Notes under the pieces: generated by a model | Told to the model about the DNA's origin: nothing | Database searches by the model: none | What the model saw: the letters and a program-made list of their open reading frames with translations, nothing else | Part shown: positions 55,046 through 63,246 of the stretch, one piece after another | Position numbering within the stretch: position 1 is the first letter of the stretch | Layout: every line of letters begins with the position of its first letter | DNA from: DASCOT01 sp965197275 | GTDB lineage: Bacteria; Acidobacteriota; UBA890; WLXD01 | Length of the DNA: 64,000 bases | Reading direction: 5' to 3' | Assembly (NCBI GenBank): GCA_965197275.1 | Contig: CBDAMQ010000030.1 | Span: 1 to 64,000, forward strand | Translations under genes and position numbers: made by a program

Positions 55046-56209
55046 ATGAGAGGCAGCATTCGAACACGCTGGACCAAGGCCGGGGCAAAGCGATACGACC
55101 TGATCTTCCGCGCCGGCGGCAAGCAGCGATGGAGGACCTTCGAGAAGAAGCGCGACGCGGATCTCTTCCTCGCGGAAACCGTCACCAAGGTGCACGACGG
55201 GAGCTTCCAGCAAGTCCGGCCCGAATTCATGTCCCGGGTGTTCCAGGCCTGGCTCCAACACCTCGAGACGCGAGTCAAGATGGGCGAGGTCAAGGCGTCG
55301 ACCGCGGCAACGTATCGCTGCGGCGTGCAAGTCCATCTTGGCCCGATGCTCGGCGCCTATCGATCAGATGAGCTCACCCCGCAGCTCATGCAGAAGAAGT
55401 GGCGGGCGCCGATGGCGGACAAGATCGCGTCGGGTCGGATGGCCAAGAAAAGCTACAACAACCTCCATACGCTGCTGCGAGGGATCCTCACCTGGGCTCG
55501 TGAGCCCGCCCAGCGCTACCTGGCCCATGATCCTCTCGTTGGCCAGAAGCGCCTGAAGCTCAAGCGCGGCAATGCGGATTTCCTTCAGGAGGATGACTTC
55601 GAGGCACTCCTGAAGGCGGCGGCAGGTGTGCGCACTGAGAATGCCGTCGTGCACCTAGGCTTGTTTGCCGGGCTACGCCGAGGGGAGATCTTCGCCCTGC
55701 GCTGGGCCGACATCGAGTGGGGCGACGGCAAGATCGGCGGCCGTGTCCACGTTCGGCGAAGCATCTACGGTGGCGTCGTCACCTCGCCCAAGTCGACAAA
55801 GTCCGAACGTCTCGTGGACGTTCCGCAGAGGGTGCTGGATGTCCTGGCGGAGCATCGGGCCTCATGCCCAGCGCTAGGCACCGGATACGTCTTTCGCACT
55901 CGGACTGGAACCCCGCTGGACCCTGGCTCCTGGTACAAGCGGACCTTCCAACAGCTCCGCCAGCGAGCTGGCCTGCGCGGATCCATCAGCCTCCACTCGC
56001 TACGGCACACCTACGCTTCTCTGCTGCTGCGACAGGGCGAGAGTCTGAAATACGTCAGCGACCAGCTCGGCCATGCCAGTATCCAGACGACCTGCGATGT
56101 ATACGGCCACGTGCTGGAGTCCCAAAGCCAGGACGCGATGGCGCGGCTGAACGCACTCATCCCCGTTGCTGGAGCGCTCCGAGAACTTCGGGTCGTCCGT
56201 TCCATCTAA
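55046..56209 (+). CDS. tyrosine recombinase (phage-type integrase)
   Basis: 387 residues. N-terminal arm-binding domain (MRGSIRTRWTKAGAKRYDLI), core-binding SAM-like domain (about 75-165) and catalytic domain with R in FAGLRRGEIFALRW, HSLRHTYASLLLRQ (H-X2-R), GHASIQTTCDVYGHV (H and nucleophile Y). The start has AAGGAGGGA 4 bases upstream. It lies 150 bp from a displaced tRNA-Leu 3' half, the usual arrangement of an integrase next to its attachment site. Short repeats (GGGAATCAGCC, GGAATCAGC) after the stop could be arm-type sites. Confidence 0.93.
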   Translation: MRGSIRTRWTKAGAKRYDLIFRAGGKQRWRTFEKKRDADLFLAETVTKVHDGSFQQVRPEFMSRVFQAWLQHLETRVKMGEVKASTAATYRCGVQVHLGPMLGAYRSDELTPQLMQKKWRAPMADKIASGRMAKKSYNNLHTLLRGILTWAREPAQRYLAHDPLVGQKRLKLKRGNADFLQEDDFEALLKAAAGVRTENAVVHLGLFAGLRRGEIFALRWADIEWGDGKIGGRVHVRRSIYGGVVTSPKSTKSERLVDVPQRVLDVLAEHRASCPALGTGYVFRTRTGTPLDPGSWYKRTFQQLRQRAGLRGSISLHSLRHTYASLLLRQGESLKYVSDQLGHASIQTTCDVYGHVLESQSQDAMARLNALIPVAGALRELRVVRSI

Positions 56210-56352
56210 CAGCCATCTAACAAAACGAACGGGAATCAGCCGGAATCAGCTGCAGCCACGCGAGCGCCCTCGCCCCGTAAGTCAAACTAAAGTACAGGGT
56301 TACGGACTGGCGAGGAGTGAACGAGAATGAGCCGAAAATGGCCGGATAGATT

Positions 56353-56401
56353 TCAGGACCTAGTGAGCTTCGGCTCGTGGGGGTTCAAGTCCCTCCTTGG
56401 G
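56353..56401 (+). other. displaced tRNA-Leu(CAG) 3' half, probable attR
   Basis: TCAGGACCTAGTGAGCTTCG then GCTCGTGGGGGTTCAAGTCC and CTCCTTGGG reproduce tRNA-Leu from the anticodon loop (CAG) through the long variable arm (GAGC-TTCG-GCTC) and T arm to the acceptor strand. The 5' half is absent; upstream sequence differs. Such 3' halves remain after integration in an anticodon loop. The complete tRNA should be at the other end of the element; I did not find it in the window. Confidence 0.8.
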
Positions 56402-56425
56402 AACTTCCCGCAATCCGTTGATATG

Positions 56426-56460
56426 AAAGGGGATTCGGCAAACGAAGCCGAATCCCCTTT
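56426..56460. terminator. strong bidirectional hairpin terminator
   Basis: Perfect 14-bp stem AAAGGGGATTCGGC / GCCGAATCCCCTTT with a 7-base loop, ending in T-rich sequence. It follows the tRNA fragment by 25 bases and is probably the tRNA gene's own terminator. Confidence 0.85.
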
Positions 56461-56543
56461 CCGTTTGTTCGGAGGCCGAATGGCTCGCTAGGTAACACTG
56501 AGGTAACAGGAGCGGCGTCGGTCGGCGCGCTTTTAAAGGGTAA

Positions 56544-56735
56544 GTGAACATCCGTGTGAGAAACGCTGCCAACCTGAAGAAGGTCCTCGCTCACGCCCCC
56601 GTCCTCATTGGTCTCTATCTCGCGTTCTCCCTGGGCCTGGGACTTCAGGTCAATCCCCTCTACGGAACCATCGGCATTGTGGCCACCGCCGGGATGGCGG
56701 CGCTTTACGTCTACATCGGCTTCGTCAGGAGATAA
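56544..56735 (+). CDS. small two-helix membrane protein
   Basis: 63 residues, GTG start after AAGGGTAA. Two hydrophobic segments: VLIGLYLAFSLGLGLQV and IGIVATAGMAALYVYIGFV. No family recognised. It is the first open frame on the chromosomal side of the attachment site. Confidence 0.5.
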   Translation: MNIRVRNAANLKKVLAHAPVLIGLYLAFSLGLGLQVNPLYGTIGIVATAGMAALYVYIGFVRR

Positions 56736-57202
56736 GCTCGGCGTGTCAGTCTGCAGTCGCAAGATAGCCTGCTTCCTTGCATAGAAGCTCTGCTCTTCGC
56801 TCGATCTGGTACACGCAAGGGCGCCTGGAAAAGGACCGACCGCGCTCAGTAACTTCGCGTCGACGCTTCGTGGCCGCCCGGAACGCCCACGACGACGGTA
56901 CGAGAGGCCGAATCGAACGTCGTCACATGCAGCGATGCCCTCCGAGAGTCGACGCTACGGTAACTAGTCTGAATACCCATTGGCCAAGTGCGCGATCACG
57001 ATCGCCGTGTAGACGCGCTTGAAACGCTGATGCCGAGGCCGAGGCACGCGGCCGTGGCCGCACACTTAGAGGCATGCCGCGTCTCCCGTGCCTCCGGAAC
57101 GAGAGCAGCTGGAACAATGGCGAGGTTCTGCGATACCGGTTCCCGGCGTAAGCGTGCTGCGTTCGCCGACGTGCTGCGCGTGGCGCGAGACAGCAGGTAG
57201 CT
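56736..57202. other. no recognisable gene
   Basis: Only short open frames without motifs on either strand. Boundary between the integrated element's target and the defence operon. Confidence 0.4.
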
Positions 57203-57670
57203 TCATTGTGGCGAGCCCGTTCGGAACTCGGCGGCTACCACAGCGCGCGAGACAACCTCAGCCGTGGACGCTAGCGACTTGTAGATGTCGGACTCCCACA
57301 CGCGGATGACCGTCCAACCGAGTTCCTTGAGCTTTTTTGCGCTCCGCGTATCGTGCTCGATGTTGGCTTGGATCTTCGGGATCCAGTAATCGGGGTTCGC
57401 GCGACGGCACAGCTTCTGCTTCAGAGTTGGCCAATCACGACCATGCCAGAAGTCTCCGTCGCAGAAAACAGCGACCTTCTGACGCGGAAACACGATGTCC
57501 GGTTTGCCGGGCAGGTCCTTGCGATGGAGGCGATACCGCAGTCCCTTGGCCCAGAGGGCTCGACGGAGGAGCAGCTCCGGCTTCGTATCTCGCGAGCGCA
57601 CGCTGCGCTTGATACGCGAGGCAGACTCGGACGACGGCCGAAACGAGCTATACCGCGGAAATGGGCTCAT
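57203..57670 (-). CDS. vsr: very short patch repair (Vsr) endonuclease
   Basis: 155 residues, normal for Vsr. It nicks T:G mismatches left by deamination of 5-methylcytosine. Family motifs in order: SRIKRSVRSRDTKPELLLRR, LPGKPDIVFPRQKVAVFCDG (catalytic D), DGDFWHGRDW and PKIQANIEHDTR with KKLKELGWTVIRVWESDI. Fourth gene of the leftward operon; its start overlaps the end of the methyltransferase by 23 bases. The pairing with a C5-cytosine methyltransferase is what the enzyme's role predicts. Confidence 0.92.
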   Translation of the reverse strand: MSPFPRYSSFRPSSESASRIKRSVRSRDTKPELLLRRALWAKGLRYRLHRKDLPGKPDIVFPRQKVAVFCDGDFWHGRDWPTLKQKLCRRANPDYWIPKIQANIEHDTRSAKKLKELGWTVIRVWESDIYKSLASTAEVVSRAVVAAEFRTGSPQ

Positions 57671-58827
57671 GCCGCTGCCGCAGTGCGCTTCTTCGCTTTC
57701 TCCTGCTTCTTGAGCGGAGTGGCGAGGGCGACGCTGACCTCAAGCGGCTGGCGGACGGGTTCTGGGCGGCGCCCAGAGGTTCAGGTCGGACGCCCTCGTC
57801 GGCATCACCGAGGAATACGCGTAGAGCCCAGATCACCTCGGCGCCGAGAAGCGGTGGAACAGCATTGCCCAGATGCCTTCGCGCGTCCCGAAGGCTATCA
57901 GCGAGCGGGTAGGAGTCCGGGAAGCCCATGAGTCGAGCTACCTCGCGGATACGGAGACGGCGGTTACTCCAGTGGAACGGGCCGTTGTTGGAGATCCGGG
58001 TCGCTGGGATCGTTGAGGAAGGCTGATCGCGTGCGAGCTTGAGAAGGAATGACCAGTACTTCTTGCGCCAGCCGAACTGCGGCTCGGGGTGACCTCTCTT
58101 TTCTGTAAAGAACAGGTAGTTGTCGCCTTCCGGAACTTCGGGCAGCAGGTGTGCGTACTTGCCTGTCAAGAACTCGTCGGGCTCCGGCGGATTCGTTTCG
58201 TCCGTGAGGTCGTCAAAAGCCCAGGCTGTTGTTCGCGGGCTCTCGTCAACGAACGGGGCCTTCTGGAAACTCGAACGGCTCCGAGCCGGTCACGCCGACG
58301 ACGAAGACGCGATGTCGAGCTTGTGGGACGCCAAAGTCGGCAGCATTGAGGGTCTTCCAGCTGACTGTGTAGCCGAGCCGCTGTGTGCGCCCAACGAAGC
58401 CGTTGAAGATCGGCCGGTGGTTCTTAAAGAGCAGTCCCGGCACGTTCTCGAGGACAAACGCCTTCGGCCTTAGTGCCTCCAGAAAGTCGGCGTAGTCGTC
58501 GACACAGCTCTTCTGGTCGTCCTTGCCGCCACGCTTGTAATCGAGCCAGAAGCCAGCGTGGCTGAACGCAGTGCAGGGCGGCCCGCCGACCAGATACGAT
58601 GCACCGCTCGTTGGTACCCCACTGGCGCTAGCGAGTTCAACCGCATCCAGCGCCTCGAGCCGCCCGACCCTCGTGTCCGTGCCTAGGCCCAATGAGAGAC
58701 AGGAAAGGGCGAGTTCGTCGACATCGATTGCGAGACCCACGCGGATGCCGGCCAGCGCGCTGCTGATGTCGAGCCCGCCGACACCAGCGAACAAACTAAG
58801 CCCTGGACGAACAACGCAGTCTCCCAA
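57648..58827 (-). pseudogene. C5-cytosine DNA methyltransferase with one frameshift
   Basis: N-terminal half (58827-58246): motif I SLFAGVGGLDISSAL, motif IV VGGPPCTAFSHAGF (catalytic Cys), motif VI RPKAFVLENVPGLL and motif VIII FGVPQARHRVFVVG. One extra base in a C run near 58256 then moves the frame; the continuation DESPRTTAWAF, FHWSNRRLRIREVARLMGFP and LGNAVPPLLGAEVI (motifs IX-X) runs to 57648. The start is TTG 58827. With the base removed the gene is full length, about 390 residues. The lesion could be a sequencing error in a homopolymer. If real, the host has a restriction gene next to a dead methyltransferase. Confidence 0.87.
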
Positions 58828-58836
58828 AGAAGCTTA

Positions 58837-59604
58837 TCAAGCAAGGCATAGGGCAAAGGCGAAACCGCGGCGTGGCTTAGCCGAGAAGTCGATCAGCTTC
58901 TCCCACTGCTCAAGGTTCGGCTGCCCACGCTTCTCGCGCCAGTCTTTCCCGCTTGCACACTGAACCAGGAAGAAAGGAACTCCAGGCCTCTCGTCGCGGA
59001 AAGGCCTGGTCGCGAGGAGATCAACTCCCAACTCCTTCTTGCGTTGGTCAGTCCAAGGTGGTGCCTGGCGCGGGGCTTCGCTCAGGTCTGATGCAATTTG
59101 TGCGACCACCTCGCCGAGTGTCGTGGCATGCGTGCGCGACCATCCGGTGATTCGGATCCGCCAGTCGCCCCATGTCGTACACAAAGCCGAGCTTGTCAGT
59201 CGTTCGAAGAGTTCGCCCTGAAGTGCATACTCGCGCGGCCACTTGTTCCAGGCCCAGCTTCTATAGAAACCCCCATAGGAGAGCAGTAGGCAGAACGCGT
59301 ATTCGGGGCAACCATCGATGTCGCATCGGGGGCTAAGCAACCGATCACGAACCTTGAACGGGTAGCTCGGCCCGATCAAGGATCGGCGACGGCGCACTTC
59401 TCTCCACCCGTTGTTGACCATTTCTGCCGCAAAGTCTTGATTCGAGTAAACCTGCTCGTCGAGGAGTACTTCGCGCACGTCCTGTTTCGAAACCGGGGCC
59501 TGCAACAGGAGTGAACTTCCCTCGATCCAGTCTGCTAGCACATCGAGCGCCACGTTGTGCTTGTTCGCAGACCGGCTGAATCCGACGGGAGGCATAGTCA
59601 ACAT
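58837..59604 (-). CDS. putative restriction endonuclease of the C5-methyltransferase operon
   Basis: 255 residues, MLTMPPVGFSRSANKHNVAL. I infer restriction activity from position between the ParB-like and methyltransferase genes and from a possible nuclease core near residue 205: KKELGVDLLATRPFRDERPG with FFLVQCASGKDWREK, which could supply the D ... Q/C ... K of a PD-(D/E)XK-like site. No close family is recalled. ATG 59604 is 4 bases from the upstream stop and the gene ends 9 bases before the methyltransferase start. The order endonuclease, methyltransferase, vsr fits a type II system. Confidence 0.6.
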   Translation of the reverse strand: MLTMPPVGFSRSANKHNVALDVLADWIEGSSLLLQAPVSKQDVREVLLDEQVYSNQDFAAEMVNNGWREVRRRRSLIGPSYPFKVRDRLLSPRCDIDGCPEYAFCLLLSYGGFYRSWAWNKWPREYALQGELFERLTSSALCTTWGDWRIRITGWSRTHATTLGEVVAQIASDLSEAPRQAPPWTDQRKKELGVDLLATRPFRDERPGVPFFLVQCASGKDWREKRGQPNLEQWEKLIDFSAKPRRGFAFALCLA

Positions 59605-59608
59605 AGCG

Positions 59609-60732
59609 CTAGTTCGCGGACCCCCAAATATCGTCCCGGATGTCCGGAAAATCGCGGAGCAGACCGTCTGCATCTTCGGCGAGGCGGCGGACCCCGTCCT
59701 TGAGAGCTTCGGAATCGCGATGGGCGTGGGTTCGTCCTAGAGCGAGTTCGATATTGTCTGCGGCCTCGTCGATGAGCTTTACGATCGCTTCCTCGTCGCC
59801 TCCTGCTATGCGAAAGGCGACCTCGAACCTTGGATTCTCATTGCGAATGAGGTAATTGATCGCTTCTGTGCTCTCCAGAATCTTACCGAAGTCATCAGTC
59901 CTTCGAGAATCTGGAAATATCGTGTCTCGGCCCTCCTCTTCGCCAAACATCCACAGCGCGAACGGCTGTAGACATTCGAAATGACCTGCAGGGACCGGAT
60001 GCCGAGCCGCTTCTACATCGGCCTCAACGTCGATGCTGAGAAACGACTGGACCCCTCTCGTCCGTAGGCTCAGGTACATGACGCTGAAGCGTGCCTCGAC
60101 ATCCTCCATCGAGATCCCCTCCGTGTGGTTCTCGATCTGCAGTAGCAGCCGATACGCGATGTAGTTCTTCCGCACTGTTGGCGTGTTGCTGCCGATCTTC
60201 CGCATAACTGTCTGGTAGGTCATGCCGCCATCGATCATCTTCGCGATGTACTCGGCCTTCTCCGCAGGGTCCCATTCCTTTATCCCTGTCACGTGTCTGA
60301 AACCTAGGAACGAGTCGACGTCGGCCCGTGTGTCTGCAACGAGATAGGGGACGCTGCTGAAAAGATCGCCCGCGTCATCCGCATCGTTCGCTATTTCGGC
60401 CCATGTCCGTGTGCGAGGCGAATTACCAATGGCGTCGCACCAATGGCGTCGCGAAGCAGTTGTAGCGCTGCCAGTCTGCGGTTCCCCTCGACGACCACGA
60501 GCCTGTCCTCTCCATACAGTTCCTCGCGGACAATTATTAGGGCCTCTTGGATCCAGTAACCGCTCTCAACAAAGGACTGTCCCAGCTTTTCAAGAGACCA
60601 GGTCGCCATGAGTTCAAGGACCTGTGCCTGCGGCACATCGGGTCCTGCCTGGTTCCGGCCAAGCCGCGGATTCTTGGGGTCCAGGTAGAGGTCATCGACA
60701 CTCGTAAACTCTATGGTCTGCGAAATCGCCAT
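59609..60732 (-). pseudogene. ParB/Srx-like protein, out of frame by a 14-bp tandem duplication
   Basis: The N-terminal part (60732 to about 60450) reads TSVDDLYLDPKNPRLGRNQA and EDRLVVVEGNRRLAALQLLR, the ParB/sulfiredoxin fold. An exact 14-bp duplication (60425-60452) shifts the frame. Removing one unit gives LLRDAIGNSPRTRTWAEIAN, DLFSSVPYLVADTRADVDSF and then the continuous frame from 60292 (GIKEWDPAEKAEYIAKMIDG, a ParB HTH-like region) to 59609. Restored length is about 370 residues. It is the first gene of the operon. In defence loci such ParB-like proteins occur with nucleases and methyltransferases, but their function there is unknown to me. Slippage could reverse the lesion. Confidence 0.85.
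60425..60452. repeat. exact 14-bp tandem duplication in the ParB-like gene
   Basis: ACCAATGGCGTCGC occurs twice without spacer. 14 is not a multiple of 3, and deleting one unit restores the ParB-like reading frame. Confidence 0.93.
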
Positions 60733-61276
60733 GCGGGCAGCCCTCCCTGTCTCAGGTCGACGCGACGATAGAAGCAGCCGTCGTCATTCGTGCGAATGCT
60801 TACTTGGTCTTGAGAGTTGGCAAAGCTCGAATGAGCTTTTCGGCCGGGGCCGCGATGCCGGCCTGCGGGGTGCGCAAGGGCAACCAGCGGCCCAGGATGC
60901 ACACCGAGCACCACGCACGACGGTGGCTCTCAGCGCCCCCTACATACGTATACGCTGAAGCCCCCGATCAGTATAGGCCGAGTGACTTCATGGCTTCCGT
61001 TTATCTGCACAGCTGCATGGTACGCGTATAGCATCAGGCCAGCCATTACGCAGGGCTCGGCCACTTCGGGCAGCAGTGGCCAACGCACCGACACCAGCAG
61101 CGGCGCGTGTGCTGGGTCCATACGCCGCGGCCGCACCAGATACGCTGCCGCCGTGTCGCCGGTGGCGGGCCCGGCTGCGCTCCAGGCGGCCTGAGCTACG
61201 CGCCGAAATCCAGGCCCATTAGGCCCTGCATGCGGGTTCGAGGCGGGTTCACGGCCGCCTGTGAGCTACTCGCGCT
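60733..61276. other. no recognisable gene
   Basis: About 540 bp between the ParB-like gene and the TIGR02391-like gene, transcribed away from each other. I see no conserved motifs. Promoters for both operons are expected here, but no clear -35/-10 pair stands out. Confidence 0.4.
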
Positions 61277-62095
61277 TTGCGGACGTTGCGATGGGACTCG
61301 AAGTCGGCCGCCTCTACCACGGCGCGATCCGGGCCAACCGCGTCGTCACCACAACCGCGGCAGCGTGAACGACAAGGTGGCGCGGCCCCTGGCTCCATCC
61401 ATTCGTCGCTTCCCGACCCGGAGGCCGTGCTCGCGCTTGAGCCTGAGGAGCTCGCCGGCTTCCTGATGGAATACCTCAACTCTCTTCCTGCCGCCGAACA
61501 ACGAGGCCTAAACCGATTCAACTTCGGTCTCGAACACACAGTTCGAGAGTATCGGCAGGACTCGCAGGAAGAACTGAGTCAGGCCCTTATGGAGGCGTGG
61601 GTCTGGCTTGAGCGTGAGGGGCTTCTGGTGCCCAAACCCGGGTCACCGAGTGAGGAGGATGTGGTCATCTCTAGACGCGGTCAACAGCTGCGAACACGCG
61701 AACAGGCGCTCTTACCGTTGTGCGAGCCTGCTTCCGCGTGGCCAGTTTCATCCGAGAATTGCGCAAGAGGTGTGGGCGTTGTTCCTCAGGGGCGACTACG
61801 ATACGGCGGTGTTTCAAGCATTCAAAGAGGTCGAAGTCCAGGTCCGGGACGCCGCGCAATGTGCAGATACGGACATCGGTGTCGATTTGATGCGGAAGGC
61901 GTTCGGGACAGGCGGCCCTCTGACAAACGCTAAAGCGCCGCCAGGGGAGCAGAAGGCGCTGGCTCATCTTTTTGCCGGCGCCATCGGGTCCTACAAGAAC
62001 CCCCACAGCCACCGTAGCGTGACCATCGAACGAGCCGAGGCCGTGGAGATGATCGTGCTAGCCAGTCACCTACTCGGCATTGTGGACAAGCGCTC
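61277..62095 (+). pseudogene. TIGR02391 (Ymh-like) protein with one frameshift
   Basis: First frame: LPDPEAVLALEPEELAGFLM, NSLPAAEQRGLNRFNFGLEH and EAWVWLEREGLLVPKPG. After one extra base near 61700 the conserved C-terminal domain follows in the next frame: LLPRGQFHPRIAQEVWALFL, GDYDTAVFQAFKEVEVQVRD, LMRKAFGTGGPL and HLFAGAIGSYKNPHSHRSV. This domain is frequent in restriction and phage-defence loci, with unknown activity. The start codon is not clear. It lies beside the ParB-like/endonuclease operon, divergently transcribed. Confidence 0.75.
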
Positions 62096-63114
62096 GGCCG
62101 ACGATTCGGACCCCGGAGCGGCCATCCTTCTTCGACCTCGTGTTTGCTCATGGAGGGTTGAGCGCGTTGCACTACTCCGCTCGCGAGGGCTACACGGACA
62201 CGGTACTGGCGTTGCTCGAGGCCGATGCCGATATCAACCAGGTGAGCGCCGGGGACCAGACCAGCCCGCTGCTGATCTCGATCTTGAACGGCCACTTCGA
62301 TCTGGCACTGATCCTGTTGGAGGCCGGCGCGAATCCTCAGCTGGCGAGCGAGAACGGCGCCACGCCGCTGTTCCTGGCGCTCAACGCGCGCTGGATGCAG
62401 AAGTCGTCCTACCCGACGCAGCAGGACGCCGCTATGCAGCAACGGGCAACGTACCTGGAGCTGATGGAGGCGTTGCTAGCCGCGGGGGCAGATCCCAACG
62501 CGCGACTGAAGAAGCACCTCTGGTACAACGGCTTCAACTTCGATCTGCTGCCGGACGCAACCGGCGCTACGCCATTCTGGCGAGCCGCCTTTGCCCTTGA
62601 CGTCGACGCGATGAAGCTCCTGATTGCCTACGGCGCCGATTCGGATGTCGCGACGATCAAGTTGCCGGAACGGCGGCGTCGCCGGGGTCGCTCGCAACAG
62701 GAGGAGGACCAGTCGGGACTGGCACCCGTAGAGATCGGAGGCCCGGCAGCCTATCCGATCCATGCCGCGACGGGCCTGGGCTATGGCGAGGGGTTCGCCG
62801 CCAACCAGCACCGTCACGTGCCGGACGGCTGGATGGCAGCACTGACGTATCTGGTCGAAGATCTCGGCGCCGACGTCAACGCTCGGGACCACAACGGCTA
62901 CGCACCGCTACACAATGCGGCGGCGCGCGGCGACCTGGATGTGGTGCGCTATCTCGTATCGCACGGCGCCGACGTCACCGCCGTGAGTCGCAAGGGGCAG
63001 ACCACCGCTGACATGGCGAACGGTCCTGTTCAGCGCATCCAGCCCTACCCAGAAACCCTGACGCTGCTCGAGTCGCTGGGCGCTGAGAACAACCACAACT
63101 GCATTTCTTGCTGA
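62080..63114 (+). CDS. ankyrin-repeat protein, 5'-truncated
   Basis: At least six ankyrin repeats: HGGLSALHYSAREGYTDTVL, TSPLLISILNGHFDLALILL, ENGATPLFLALNA, TGATPFWRAAFALDVDAMKL, then YPIHAATGLG and NGYAPLHNAAARGDLDVVRY. The protein ends NHNCISC. Recognisable sequence begins about 62128, immediately after the TIGR02391-like domain and in another frame, so the N-terminal part and signal peptide are lost at the junction. Homologues normally have further repeats in front. It marks the right border of the defence segment. Confidence 0.82.
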   Translation: MWTSARPTIRTPERPSFFDLVFAHGGLSALHYSAREGYTDTVLALLEADADINQVSAGDQTSPLLISILNGHFDLALILLEAGANPQLASENGATPLFLALNARWMQKSSYPTQQDAAMQQRATYLELMEALLAAGADPNARLKKHLWYNGFNFDLLPDATGATPFWRAAFALDVDAMKLLIAYGADSDVATIKLPERRRRRGRSQQEEDQSGLAPVEIGGPAAYPIHAATGLGYGEGFAANQHRHVPDGWMAALTYLVEDLGADVNARDHNGYAPLHNAAARGDLDVVRYLVSHGADVTAVSRKGQTTADMANGPVQRIQPYPETLTLLESLGAENNHNCISC

Positions 63115-63246
63115 TCGCGCTCCGCAGCGCCTTGATGGCCGCCTGTCGGGAGGGGTGAGTCCTCGAGCAGCTGGCACACCTTGCCTAAGCCCCTGCATCG
63201 AGGTGCTCGGTGACCTCATGGAGGCCCGCTTCACCCGAACGCGAGA

